Origin: Neurospora crassa OR74A
Lineage: Eukaryota > Ascomycota > Sordariomycetes > Sordariales > Sordariaceae
Direction of reading: 5' to 3'
Assembly: GCF_000182925.2 (NCBI RefSeq)
Contig: NC_026506.1
Span: forward strand, 1,798,001 to 1,862,000
DNA length: 64,000 nucleotides
In this document: positions 45,777-58,819 of the stretch, one piece after another
Position numbering within the stretch: position 1 is the first letter of the stretch
Layout of the letters: every line of letters starts with the position of its first letter
Program-made: the position numbers and the translations under genes
Notes under the pieces: generated by a model
What the model was told of the DNA's origin: nothing
Seen by the model: only the letters and a program-made list of their open reading frames with translations
The model's database searches: none

Positions 45777-48072
45777 TAAATAACGAGTATCCTAATAATA
45801 TTACTAAGACTATTAGTATAAGTATAAAGAGTATATAGAAATATAAGTATATTCTATTAGATATTAGTAAAGTATTTTTACTATTGCGAATTTCCTAAAA
45901 TACTAGAAAGCTTCTTATATAGGCGTTTAAGGTATAATATATACTATATTACTCCTTATACTTTATTGACTATAATTAATATTGTAAAGGAAGTTATAAA
46001 CCTCCTTATATTGAAATTTAATTTATACTTCGACGAAATTTGTATTTTTTTAATTAATGAGTATAATATATACGTTTCGACCGAGATTATACGGCGGTAC
46101 CTTCAATAGGAGAAGTAGAAGAAGAAGCGATTCTATATAAAAGTATTATAATAATCCCCTATATTAGTAGTTGAGTAAATATTAAAAATCTTTTTATTTA
46201 TTATAAAAATATTTATATTCTATAACGAATTTAGTATAGATTAAAAGGATAGTATTTATTATACTAGTTAAGTACCTTATAGTACTATTGCGATAGTATT
46301 AAGTAAGTTCGTACGTAGTACGCGGTATTACTTCCTCTTAACTATTATAATAAATAGGTTATTTAATATATTAGTATTTAGAGGTGTAACGGACTTAGCT
46401 GGGGTTTAGGATTAGATAGTAAAATACCTACTCCTTAAAATAAATTTATTTCCCAGTTGTAATAGTATTTTAGTAATAGATAATATTAATTAGTACTCTT
46501 ATACCGAATTCTAATACGCGTATAATTAGAAGGGGGTTCTATTGTAGTATTTATTACTGTACTCTCTCGAGTTTAACCCTATTGAGGTATATTTTAATAA
46601 TTTTAAGTAGTAGTTTAAGAGGGTGTATTATAATGAGGGCGGTAATAAGATATTAGATAACGATTTTATTACATTTTTTAAACGATTAGTATAGGATATA
46701 GGGTATAGAGTATAATAAATCCGTAGCTATTTTAAAAATATAAAGTTAGTAATAAATCGATTTAATAATATTAATAAAGAGTATAGCGAATTGTATATTA
46801 ATAAACTAATTGAATATAGAGAGATAGGTACTATATTTAAGCGGCAGTAGAAAATATAGAAGGGAGAGATAGATTTATATATATTAAATTAAGTTGTATA
46901 TTAAAAATACTAGAAATATTAAAAATACTAAAAGTGTTAAAAGTGTTAAAAGTGTTAGAAATTGTATTTATTTATATAATAATACTAAAATGCTAGAAAC
47001 CCCCTTCTTTCGTTATAAATCGATTTATAATATTATTATTGTTCGCTGGGACTATTGGTAATAGTGTTGCCTACCATAGAAGCGAGAATTCTAGTAATGT
47101 TGTATTCGAATGTAATATTGAATCGCGGGTTTAAAGTATATACTAGTTAATTAAATTATAGTAATAGGGGTTAGAGGGTATATTTATTATAGTTTAATTA
47201 TATTATTAGTACTATATATTTAATTTTAAGGAAGTTTTTAATATTGTCCTTAAATACTATATAGAGGTTGTAATTAAACTCTAGTCTTGTAAATTATTTT
47301 ACCGGCTACTCTTTGAGTGTGAATATATTAGGCGGCGCCTCTTTATTTTAGAATTTATTCTTTAAAGCAATTAGAGTTTTATATATTAGTATTATTTTAA
47401 TTAATAATCCGATATAGTAATATTTATAGAATATTTTAAAGAATTTAGTAATAATCTTTTTAGTTGGCCAATTAAATAGGACGGAGGGTAGCGGTAATAA
47501 ACGAAAATTAAGAGTTGAGGGTATAGGTAGATGTAGTATAAATAATTTTCCGGCCTCTATTAGGGAGTTTCTAATCTCTTTGCCTTCGTCCTCCTTGCCC
47601 GTTATTGATAGCGGTACAATTGATAGCGGTACCGGTAGTTAAGTAAATATTGTAGTTGCTATAGAGATAGGAGGAGGGTTAGTATTAGTATATTTAGTAG
47701 TAAGAATTTCGTAGTCGGTCGAGTACTTATAGAATGTAGTAGTAAAATATTTTAATAGTATATACGAATTAATAATTATTACTTTGCCCGGTAGGGGGAG
47801 AATGCCTACTATATTGTAATTGTAGCTACTAGCGATTGCCGAATTAGTAATAGAGCCGCCGGCGGTATAAGGTAATTAGACTTAAGGATATTGAAAGTAG
47901 GGAGGGAAGTATTAGTATAGTAATAAGTATAGCGGGTATAGGGGAGGAGGGTATAGTTAGTATAAACTTTTAAAATTGTCCTTCTTTAGTATAGTTTGTA
48001 ATAGATTATTTATAGTCTCTATATTAGTATTATTATTATTGCTATTAATATTATTAATAATATTAATATTAA
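45777..48072 (+). mobile_element. DDE (IS630/Tc1-mariner type) DNA transposon relic, right copy
   Basis: The same element as at 21,641-23,915, in the same orientation and collinear for about 2.3 kb. The transposase part is about 45,830-46,890 and shows the same motifs (FDEIC/YFFN-like N-terminal helix-turn-helix, then YSxxFNPIEVYF near 46,555-46,600). Both copies carry independent C:G-to-T:A changes, so each was mutated on its own. The homology is cut at 48,072 by a different repeat that starts TTATATCAGGAGGC. Confidence 0.75.
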
Positions 48073-48250
48073 TTATATCAGGAGGCTAAGAGCTTGTATA
48101 CAGAAGCACCTCAGCGGCTGCTGCTCCCCTTCGTCAACTGACGCGTAGGATTACTAATAATAACGCCCATATTGGGTCGGGCTTGTAGGAAGGATAATCC
48201 GGCACTGCGCCGAGGTGTTAGATTAGTACGAGGTTCTATAATGCTCGTTA
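48073..48250 (+). repeat. LTR-like fragment, weakly mutated
   Basis: It begins TTATATCAGGAGGCTAAGAG and matches 6,569-6,635, but keeps many CA and TG steps that are lost there (CAGAAGCACCTCAGCGGCTG). It is probably an LTR or the edge of an LTR of a gypsy element that inserted into the DDE relic. It runs towards a 100-N gap (48,295-48,394). Confidence 0.5.
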
Positions 48251-48394
48251 GCGGATAAATAGAGTTTATATAAGTATAAAAGAGGTTTAATAAANNNNNN
48301 NNNNNNNNNNNNNNNNNNNNNNNNNNNNNNNNNNNNNNNNNNNNNNNNNNNNNNNNNNNNNNNNNNNNNNNNNNNNNNNNNNNNNNNNNNNNNN

Positions 48395-49026
48395 ATTCGC
48401 TATTAATTATATTAAAGGTAATTCTAAGAATATATAAATTAAATATATATTAACTCTTTGTAGTAAGCCTAAGTATAATATTATTCGTAATACGCTTACG
48501 TAGAGTAACCTCTATACTTTCTTAGAAATTAAATATAATAATAATATTTAGGCTATTAAATAATCTACTCTTAATAAGTTTGAATGTATATAGTAAGGCG
48601 CTTTAGAAACTATTTATAATTTTTATAACTATTATTATATTAAAGAATTCAATTTATTATACAATTAATTAGAGTATATTCGGGTCGTTACTTAGGCTAA
48701 TTAATTGCGCCCCCTTTTTAAATAAAGTATCCTTTTAACGGTTAATATTAATATAATAAACGAAGTAATAGTATATATAGAACGGTTAGAAAGCCTAAAA
48801 AGTATTGAATTGTTTGTATTATATTGTTAAAACTAAATATCTTTAAGGTATACTCTATTATTTTCTTCGTCTTTATACCCTCCTACTTCCTCTTCGAATA
48901 CTCCTTTTTAATCGTTCTATAGTAATAACCCTTCCGATTTTCCTTATCGCCCCCCTACCACTTTCTAAATAAATCCTAATTTTATTTATTCCCTTTATTA
49001 CTAAAAAGGCTATACGTATAGCCGGT
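48395..49026. other. AT-rich RIP-like DNA between two gaps
   Basis: About 630 bp between 100-N gaps (48,295-48,394 and 49,027-49,126). No domain is recognised in any frame. Confidence 0.5.
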
Positions 49027-49126
49027 NNNNNNNNNNNNNNNNNNNNNNNNNNNNNNNNNNNNNNNNNNNNNNNNNNNNNNNNNNNNNNNNNNNNNNNNNN
49101 NNNNNNNNNNNNNNNNNNNNNNNNNN

Positions 49127-52100
49127 CTTCGTTACTGGGAAGAGAAGTTCCCTCTTCTTTAATAATGAAACGTCCCGCTCCTATATAATTATTATTAATA
49201 TATTATAAGGCTCTCCCCTCTTCCTTATTCTATTTATTTTCTTTATTACCCTATTATACCGGAAGTTAGTAATAATCCCGAATATAATTATAATTAGCTT
49301 TGTAAATAATATTAATATTGTAGTAGTAGTTTGTACTATTAAAAGAAATTGCTGGATATTATAAATAATGTAGGAAGTATATTCGGAATAGATAGGGGCG
49401 AAAAATATAGAATTCGAAGTAATTAAGACGGAATTAATATATTTTATACGGATAAGGATACTAAAGACGGAAACTCTCTAATTTAGGGATATTATACTTC
49501 AATTAATAGAATTAATATAATTCCTAAGGGTATAGTTAGATTGTAAATTTAATTATAAGGTTTATACGGAAGTAGTAAAATAAAAAATAATAATTTAGAC
49601 GAATATATTTACGAAATTAATAGTAAAAATATAAGGTTATTCCTTTACTTAGGTAAGGGAAATATATACTAAATATATTCGTAATGCTATTATATATAGA
49701 GCTTTAATATTCTACTAACCAATTGAAATTAATAGGAAATTATAAAGGATTGTAATTGGGTTAGCGAAATATTAAATTAAATATTTAAGAATTATTACCG
49801 GGGCGTATAAAATTATGCTAGTAAAAAACTTAAAGATAGAAATATTTTATCCGCCGCTCGACTTCTATTTTAATAAAAGGGTCCGGGCCTTCGAAGAAAA
49901 GTTCGCCCGGATAAATTAAACCTAATTCGTACGGGGGATAATAATTTAAATTTCTAATTATATTTAAGTATAATAATTAAAAAGTCGGCCACCTACCGAT
50001 AAATTAAAAAGCGGTGTAATTAAAGTATAATAGGCTAAAGAATAAACGCTAATAGAGAAACTATTAATAATAGTAGCCGGTCCTCCCCCGGATTTAAAGA
50101 CCCTACTACTACTATTATAAATCTTAAAATTAATAACCGCCGACCGGAAAAAGTAGTTAAAAAATATAATGAATTGGAAATAGGTATTGTACTACAATTA
50201 TTATTTAGTAGTAGTGGTAGCGAAGTTAGGGCGATAGTACAAATTTACTATTATTAACCTTACCCCTAAATTTAATAGAGAAGCTATTTAGCGATATATA
50301 GTTAATACGAAGAAAAAGAAAGGAAAATACTGAAAATTAAGAGAAGATAAAAAAGAACTATACTTACTAATTAAAACGAAGAATTCCCTCTTTATTTAAA
50401 TTAGGACGGAAATTATTAACCTCCGGGCTTTCCTTTATAAAAGGAAAGTACCGGACGTTTTAACCCTTATCTATACCTATAAACTCAAAAAGGAGACCTT
50501 CGCTTATATTATTTTAAATTATTTTAATACGGATATTAATTTCTAGGATAACCCGGAAGCCTAGCTATTAATAAAGGAGGAATTTTAAAAATTCCTAGAC
50601 GATAGAACTAAAGCCGAAAGAATTCTATTGTAAATATTAAAATTAAGGAAATTAAGAGAATATTATTTAGTAATCGAATTAGAGGAGGAGTAATATAAAG
50701 AAATTGTAAAGTACTCCTAAGAAAAATATAGAATATTAATAATATTAGAATAAAAGGATAAGAATAGAGAAGAAATAATTATATTAATTATAAAAGCTAT
50801 TTAAATTACAATTATAGTAAAAACCGAAAAATACTATTTAATAAACGTTTAATTATATTTAAAAAATTATTCGAATAGTTTTATTATATAAACCTAATTT
50901 GTAATAACCTTATAATACTATTAAATCTAATTATTATTTATAAGGGGACGGCTGGGAATATTGATAGCTATAGGGCTATTAGGAATAGAACTACTATTAT
51001 TAAAACCGGAAATTATATAAGTAAGAGTAGCGAAATTGCTACCGCCGGATATAATACGTATAAGAATAATAGTACTACTATTAGAACTAGATACGATCCG
51101 AACCGGGTTTATAATACTACTATTAGGAAGAAAAGGGATACGATTATAGCGAATATTTCTTATAATTAGCTTATAGTAACCCTTTTGCTAAAAGTCGGCG
51201 ATATTATAATTAATAGTATAAAGAAGATACTTATAATTAATAGGCAATTCGTTATACTTTAAACGAATATATATATAATAGGCGAAATTGTTAGTAGTAT
51301 AAACGAAGGTATTTAGGTTATATTTAAACCTATTCTAACTATTTAATACTATAATAACGGCTATTACCTAAATAGTATTATAGGCGTTGTATAAGCCTAT
51401 AAGAATATTTAGTATATATATTTTATAGGTATAGGAGTAGGTAGTGTTCTAGGTACTGCTAGCTAGAATAGAAATTAAATAATGATAAAGGAAAAGAAAT
51501 ATAGAAAATAAAAAATTTACTAATTACCGAAATAAAATAAATCTTTTTAATAATAACCTTATAAAAATCGTTAAAAGAATTAAATTTATTATTATACAAA
51601 ACGGAAGCGAAATCTAAAATATAGTAAAAGTAAAGAATTTTACGAATAATACTAATTAAATTAGTATAAGGGCCGAAGAGAATGAAGAAGAAAGAAATTG
51701 TATTGATTTAAGGGAGGACGATTATTAAGGAAGTTACGAAGGGTATAAATAAGGAATGTAAGTTCTAAAAGTATAACTATAAAGGATATAGGGCCCGGAG
51801 ATATATTAAGGGAGGGACCCTCTACGTTGGAGGTTAAATCGATCGGACTAGGGCGATAACGGCCGGAAGAAGCTATTTTATTAGAAGATATAATAAGGAG
51901 GAAGGAGAAGAAAGACTAAGAAGGGGCGCTACGTAGGGGATTATATAAATAAAGGAAGGGGGTTTTTATATTATTATAAATAAAGGTAGATCCGTAGGGT
52001 AGTAGAATAAATAATAGGGAGGAAGTATTTGCAAATAGAGTAAGGAGGCGGAGATATAGAGTAATAGATAGGGAAATAGGATAGGGAAGTAAGAAGAAAG

Positions 52101-52436
52101 TAGAGGAAGGAACGGTAGGGAGTAAAATAGAAAAGTAGTAAAGGAAGTAGTACGTTTAGTTTAATTTTATTCCTATTATCCTTATTATTCTAATATTAGG
52201 ATAATGTAGCGGTAGAAGAGATGAGATTAATTCGTTGTGGTGGTGGGTAAGAATTATTATAGTTATAAATAAAGTAGGAACAGTGTAGAGAACTATAACC
52301 GAAATAGAGTTAGGGGTTTTTATCCGACGGTGCTTAACACCGTACAATTTTCCCCTCCAGAGAACTAGAGAAGGACCCTATGCTAATAAGGCGTTATAGT
52401 TATAGTATAGGGAATAAGACTATTATTATTATTATA
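49127..52436 (+). mobile_element. Tad-like LINE (non-LTR retrotransposon), copy 1, RIP-degraded
   Basis: The 5' part is lost in the gap. The readable order is the reverse transcriptase palm (SSLFFNNxTSRSY, then LSPLPYSIYFLYYP and PEYNYN), the block around 49,430 that corresponds to KTELIHFTR in Tad-type LINEs, RNase H in the middle, and the C-terminal Cys-rich block near 50,400-50,520 (LRAFLYKRKVPDVLTLIYTY, where the zinc-ligand Cys codons have become Tyr). A long 3' untranslated part with a hairpin at 52,327-52,343 ends in (ATT)n at 52,421-52,436. It is collinear with copy 2 (53,746-57,590). Stops at Trp and Gln sites show RIP. A small minus-strand frame at 52,156-52,347 is not a gene. Confidence 0.8.
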
Positions 52437-52739
52437 GGTACGATACTAAAAGTTCAATTTATTTACCTTCCGTAGTAAGTTAATTAAATTCGGGAATATA
52501 ATATAAAGAGAGAGGAATAGAATAATCGACTATATATAACTATTACCCGGGGTTGAAGCTAAATATTAAGGAACGTAGTAGTATAAATAAACCGGCTTGG
52601 ACTACTACCCTTAAAAGATTTAAATCTGAATAGGAAGAAAAACCAAAAAAATTGAAGAAGAAGGAGGATATAATTGGAATTTTATAAATACGGAGAAGGT
52701 AAAAGAGGCGTCGGAAAAACGGATATCAATCCCAAAAAG

Positions 52740-55700
52740 GATTAATATAATAGAGGACTTTAAATTCGCCTTTTATAAATTCAATAGAAAATTTACAAGT
52801 ATTGTAGAGGAATTCGCCCTATATAAGAAGAAAGGTCGAAGGAAGAAAGCGAAATAATAGATATTAAAATATAAAACGGTTATAAAAGAAGTATAAAGGA
52901 TATATTAGGAGTAATTTAAATACTAAATAATATTAAATTAGAAGGAGTTTATTGAAGTTACAATAAAAAAGAAGAGGATTATTACGAAGGCCTAATAAAT
53001 TATATAGTATAATAGTATTACTGAAGCTTCGAAGAACCTAAATTAATTTTATTTATTAGAATAATAAGCTCGGACCCGAAGCTACCAATTAATAAACCCG
53101 CCTAAATTACTAACCCTTTAAACTTATAAAAAAGCAATAAAAAGTAGAAATCACAATAGTAAAGCCAAAATCCTTACTAACCGCTTTTTCTTAAAGGTAA
53201 AAATCCTAATAGACTATCTACCGGACTAAACCGAACTACTAAAAGGCGTTAACCTAATAATTATTAGCGAATTAATTAACGAGAAGGACGTTTAGGATAT
53301 ACTTTCCTAAATAGTATTTCATAAAGCCCCTAAAATTGATTAGTATTTAAATAAATTTCTAGAATTATATAGGCAACCGTTCCGGTAGGCTATAGTATAC
53401 TTAATATCTGCTAGCCTCCAATTTAATCATTTCCTATAGTAATTTAAAAATATAAAGGTAATTATCCTTAAGAAGTCCGGAAAGAGTACTATCCAATAGA
53501 AGTTAATGGGTGTGTAAAGGCCGATATTACTACTTAATAACGTAGGAAAAATCTTTAAAGTATTTATAATCAAGAGATTTATATAAGTAGCCGAAGAATT
53601 TAATTTCCTATTAGAGGGTTAAATAAATAATTAAATAGGCTGTTTGATAGAGTTTATAATCCAGTTCGATAGAATTAATTATAAATAACTTTTATATACC
53701 TTATAGGAAATACAATTCCTAATATAAATTATTAGGTAAATAACGAATTTCATTACTAGAAGAAGAAGTTCCCTCTTCTTTAATAATGAAATATCCCGCC
53801 CCTATATAATTACTATAAGCGTACTATGAGGTTCCCCCTTTTCCCTTGTTCTATTTATTCTCTTTATTACCCTATTATACCAGAAATTAGTAATAATTCT
53901 AAATATAATTACAATCGGCTTTATAAATAATATTAATATTATAATAATAATCTATACTATTAAAGAAAATTATTAAATACTATAGGTAATATAGGAAGTA
54001 TATTTAGAAAAGATAAGAGTGAAAAGTATAGAATTTAAAGTAATTATAACGCAACTAATATATTTTATACGAATAAAGGTACTAAGGACGGAAACTTTCT
54101 AATTCGGGGATATTATACTTCAACTAACGGAATTAATATAATTCCTAGGAGTTTAATTAGACTATAAATTTAATTATAAGGCTTATACGGAAGTAGTAAA
54201 ATAAAAAATAACGATTTAAACGAATATATTTACAAAACTAGCAATAAAAATATAGGGTTACTCCTTTATTCGAATAAAGGAAATATATACTAAATATATT
54301 TACAATACTATTATATATGAAATTTTAATATTCTACTAACCAACCGAAATCTATAGAAAATTGTAAAGGATTATAATTAGGTTAATAAAATACTAAACTA
54401 AATACTTAAGAATTATTATTAAGGTATATAAAACTATACTAATAAGAAACCTAAAGATAGAAATATTCTATTTACTACTCAACTTTTACCTTAATAAAGA
54501 GTTAACTTGCCGACACGCACCAAAAACTTACAGGTACGCACTTTTGGGATTTGACAGCTAATATGTAAATTATCTCGTTTTGGCTGTAAAAAACGTGATT
54601 TTCAATGTCATGAAGTGGGTCAACCTAGTAAATGCCCAATAAATGCCCTGTAAAGTTTGGTCTTCAGCGGGCAAGTAAATTTGACAGCGCTAATCTGGTG
54701 ATACTTTCATAGAATTAATTGAATGCGACGATTAAAACGTACATTAAGGTGGTGGATTGAATGTATGTGTATAGTATAGATGGGTGTAGTGTAATTGCGT
54801 ACAGTGCAGTGCAGTACAGTGCAAAGTGCTGGCGTAGATTGGAGTGCTAGTGCAAATGGCCGTGTGAAAAAGAGTGAAAGAAATAACTAAGTTAGAGGGG
54901 ATGTTGCGTGCATTGAAAAGACGAAATTTTGCGGGTAAAAACGGGATTTACAATGTCAGGTGTCATCAGCTGAACTGCCCCATTTTTCTGGCAAAGTGCG
55001 TACCTGTAAGTTTTTGGTGCGTGTCGGCAAGTTAACTCTTAATGAAAGAATTTAGGCCTTTAAAGAAAGGTTCGCCCGGACGGATTAAACCTAATTCGTC
55101 CAGAGGATAGTAATTTAAATTTTTATTTCTATTTAGGTATAATAATTAAGAAGTTAATTACCTACTAATAAATTAAAGAGTAGTATAATTAAAGTTCGGT
55201 AGATTAAGGCTTGGGCGCCGATGGAGAAATTATTAATAATAGTAATTAATCCCCCCCTAGAATTAGGGACTCTGCTACTACTATTATAAATCCTAAAATT
55301 AATAGCTTCTAACTAAGAGGAATAGTTAGAAGATATAACGAATTAGGAATAAATATTGTACTATAATTACCACTTAGCGGTAGCAATAGTAAGATTAGGG
55401 CAACGGTATAAATTTACTATTATTAACCTTACCCTTAAATTTAATAGAGAGGCTATTTAGCAATATATAATTAATATAAAGAAGAAGAAAGAAAGGTATT
55501 GAAAATTAAAAGAAGATAAAGAAGAATTATACTTATTAATTAAAGCGAAGAACTCCCTCCTTATCTAAATTAAGACGGAAATTATTAGCCTCTAGGCTTT
55601 CTTCTACCGGAGGAAAGTACCGGACGCTTTAACCCTTATTTACACCTATAGATTCAAAAAGGAGACCTTCGCTTATATTATCCTAAATTACCTTAATATA

Positions 55701-57590
55701 AATACCGACTTTTAGACGAACCCGGAAGCTTAGCTATTAATAAAAGAGGAATTCTAGGAATTCCTAAATAATAGAGCTAAAGTTAAAAGAATCCTATTAT
55801 AGGCGTTAAAGTTAGGGAAGTTAAGAGAATACCATTTAATAATCGAATTAAAAGAGGAGTAATATAAAGAAATTACAAAGTACTCTTAAGAAGAATATAG
55901 AATATTAATAATAATAAAATAAAAGGATAAAAACGAAAAGGAGATAATTATATTAATTATAGGAGTTATTTAAATTATAATTATAATAAGAATTAAAGAA
56001 TATTATTCAATAAGTACCTAATTATACTTAAAAAGCTATTCGAATAGTTCTATTATATAAACTTAATTCGCAATAACCTTATAGCGCTATTAAACCTAAT
56101 TATTATTTATCAAGGGGCGGCCGGGAGTATCGATAGCTATAGGGCTACTAGGAATAGAACTATTACTATTAAAACCGGAGACTATACGAATAAAAATAAT
56201 AAAATTACTACTACCGGATATAATACGTATAAAAGTAATAGTACTACTACTAAAACTAAATATAATTTAAATTAAATTTATAATACTATTATTAGAAAGA
56301 GAAGGGATATAACTATAACGAATATCCCTTATAATTAGTTTATAGTAACCCTTCTATTAAAATTTAGTAATACTATAGTTAATAGTATAAGGAAGACGCT
56401 TATAGTTAGTAAGTAATTTATTCTACTTTAAATATATATATATATAATAAATGAAATCGTTAGTAGTACGAATAAAGGTATTCAAATTATAATTAAACCT
56501 ATCCTAACTACCTAATATTATAATAATAATTACTATTTAAATAATATTACGGGTATTATAAATGCTAATAGGGATATTTAATATATATATTTGATAAATA
56601 TAAATATAAATAGTATTTTAAATACTATTAGTTAGGGTAGAAATTGAATAATAATAAAGGGAAAAGAATATAAAGAATAAAGGACTTACTAATTACTAAA
56701 ATAAAATAAATCTTTTTAATAATAATTTTATAAAAGGTATTAGAAAAATTAGGTTTATTATTATAATATAGGATAGAAATAAGATCTAATATATAGTAAA
56801 GGTAAGGGATTTTATAAATAATATTAATTAAATTAGTATAAAGGCTGAGGAGGAAGAAGAAGGAAATTATACCGGTTTGGAGGAGGATAATTATTAAGGA
56901 AGTTGCGGAGGTTGTAAATAAGGAATATAAGCTTTAAAAGTAAAATTATAGGGGATATAGGGCTTAGAAATATATTAGGGGAGGGAACCTCTATATTAGA
57001 GGTTAAATCGATCGGGTTGGGGTAATAACGGCCTGAGGAAGCTATTTTATTAGAGGTTATAATAGGGAGAAAAGGAGAAAAGGATTAGGGAGGGGCGCTA
57101 TATAGGGGATTATATAAACGAAAGGAAAGGGTCTTTATATTATTATAAATAGAGGTAGACCCGTAGGGTAAAAAAATGAATAATAGGGCGGAAGTATTTA
57201 TAAATGAAGTAAGGAGGCAGAGGAGTAGGGTAGTAAATAGGAAAATAGAATAAGGAAGTAGGGTGAAAGTAGAGGAAAGTATAATAAAGGGTAAAATAAA
57301 AAAGTAGTAAAAGGAGTAATATATTAAATCTTATCCAATTCCTATTATACTTATTATTTTAATATTAGGATAACGTAGTAGTAGGAAAAACGAAATTAGT
57401 TCATTATAGTAGTAGGTAAGAACCGTTATAGCTATAAATAAAGTAGGAGCGGTATAGAGAACTACGGCCGAAATGAAGCTGGGGGTTTTCATTTGGCGGC
57501 GCTTAATGCTATACGGTTTTCCCCTCCAGAGAATTGGAGAAGGACCCTATGCCAATAAGGCGCTATAGTTATAATATAGGGAATAAGACC
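52740..57590 (+). mobile_element. Tad-like LINE, copy 2, RIP-degraded and interrupted by a MITE
   Basis: This copy reaches further 5' than copy 1. It shows the linker before the reverse transcriptase (GRRKKAK near 52,840; TELLKGVNL near 53,230; KAPKID near 53,330) and the fingers (LKKSGKSTIQ, RPILLLNNVGKIFKVFI near 53,470-53,570). From 53,746 it is collinear with copy 1 to the common 3' end at 57,590. A 540-bp miniature element splits it at 54,499-55,038. The 5' limit is uncertain; 52,437-52,740 may also belong to it. No intact frame remains. Confidence 0.8.
54499..55038. mobile_element. 540-bp MITE with 46-bp perfect terminal inverted repeats
   Basis: Terminal inverted repeats of 46 bp (54,499-54,544 and 54,993-55,038) begin GAGTTAACTTGCCGACACGC and match perfectly. 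They are flanked by 8-bp TTAATAAA (54,491-54,498) and TTAATGAA (55,039-55,046), a target duplication with one difference. Copy 1 of the LINE has the uninterrupted site (TTAATAAAAG at about 49,871), which confirms an insertion. No coding capacity. An imperfect direct repeat lies subterminally (54,574-54,612 and 54,920-54,960), and a GCAGTGCAGTACAGTGCA repeat near 54,805. Base composition is ordinary, unlike the LINE around it. An 8-bp duplication fits hAT or Mutator-like transposases. The mobilising transposase is not in this window. Confidence 0.92.
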
Positions 57591-58819
57591 TTTATTATAA
57601 AAATCGTATTTATAAATTTAATATTAAAAGTATTATTTAAAATATTTAATTTAGATTCGTCGTTCTACGTTACGCTTTTAATTTTAAGGAATTCGTTTTT
57701 TTAATTTATAAGCAAGGATAAAAAGGGTTAGCTATTATATTGTTTTATAGTATATAATTTAATTAGGGCTACGTTATAGAAGTGGTGTACGTTGAAGAGG
57801 CGGTTGATTTGTATTAGTAGGACTTTTAGGTTTATATTATTATTAATTGTATATATAACTTAAAACCCTTCTAATTTCTTCTTTTTATTATTAAGTAGAG
57901 TACTTAGGATTTGTATTTAGATAGCGTTTTTATTTATATAGAGGCCTACTTTATTATTAGTATTATACATCTTAATTAATAGTATATAATAGAACAAGAA
58001 GGTTAATTATTAGCTGTTTTACGTAGGGAAAATTAAGGGCTTCTAATTGCGAGTATATTTATTATTATTACTATTATTTTTGTTACTAATTGCGTTAGTT
58101 GTAATTGTAGAAAAGTGAAGGTTCGGTTCTAGCGTTAAGGAGTAGTTCGAAGTAGGGTTCGTAGCTATAGAGTAGAAGATTCTTATAAAGTTTAAGTTAT
58201 TAATATTAAGGGTATTCGTAATAATTGTAATAAAGCCGGTAGTACTCTTCTTAGGGTCGGGCTTAAGGGTAATACTAGTAGTATCTATAGAGCCCGAAGG
58301 GGTACTTTAGAAAGAGGAGGTAAATACTATTTCTTCGTCGGTATTTGTAGGTAAGCTAAATTCTACTATTCTAATAATTAATATCCAATATTACTATACT
58401 CGAGGTTGTAGGCTCTATTTAAATAAAAGGGGATAGAACCTAAGGTAAGGGAGATAGTAGAGTATATATAGATATTACGCTTAAGTAATTAATAAGGTTC
58501 TATAAAGGGGAAAGGGGGAAAGGTCTATAAGTAGAGTTTGTAGCAGCGGCCTTTTAAAGGGGGCTATAGGTATATAACCGGCGCTATAGCGGAGTAGTAC
58601 TGTTGAGAGTTACGGGTTGAGCTACGGCGGTAGTCGGGCTGTAGAGCCCGATATAGACCTTTGGGGCGGTAGCTCTATAATACGAATTAGTATTTTAATT
58701 ATTGAAAGAAGCTTTTATAATAGCCGTAATCCTAAAGATCTACAATTAGGAGAAGCTTATGATAGTAGAAATCGATACGTTTAATTAGTCGTTTGGAAGA
58801 ACCTTATCTCAAATATATA
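57591..58819. other. AT-rich RIP-like DNA, no domain recognised
   Basis: It follows the LINE 3' end and precedes a chromovirus RNase H. It may hold the 5' part of that element or of another repeat in either orientation. I could not identify any domain. Confidence 0.45.
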
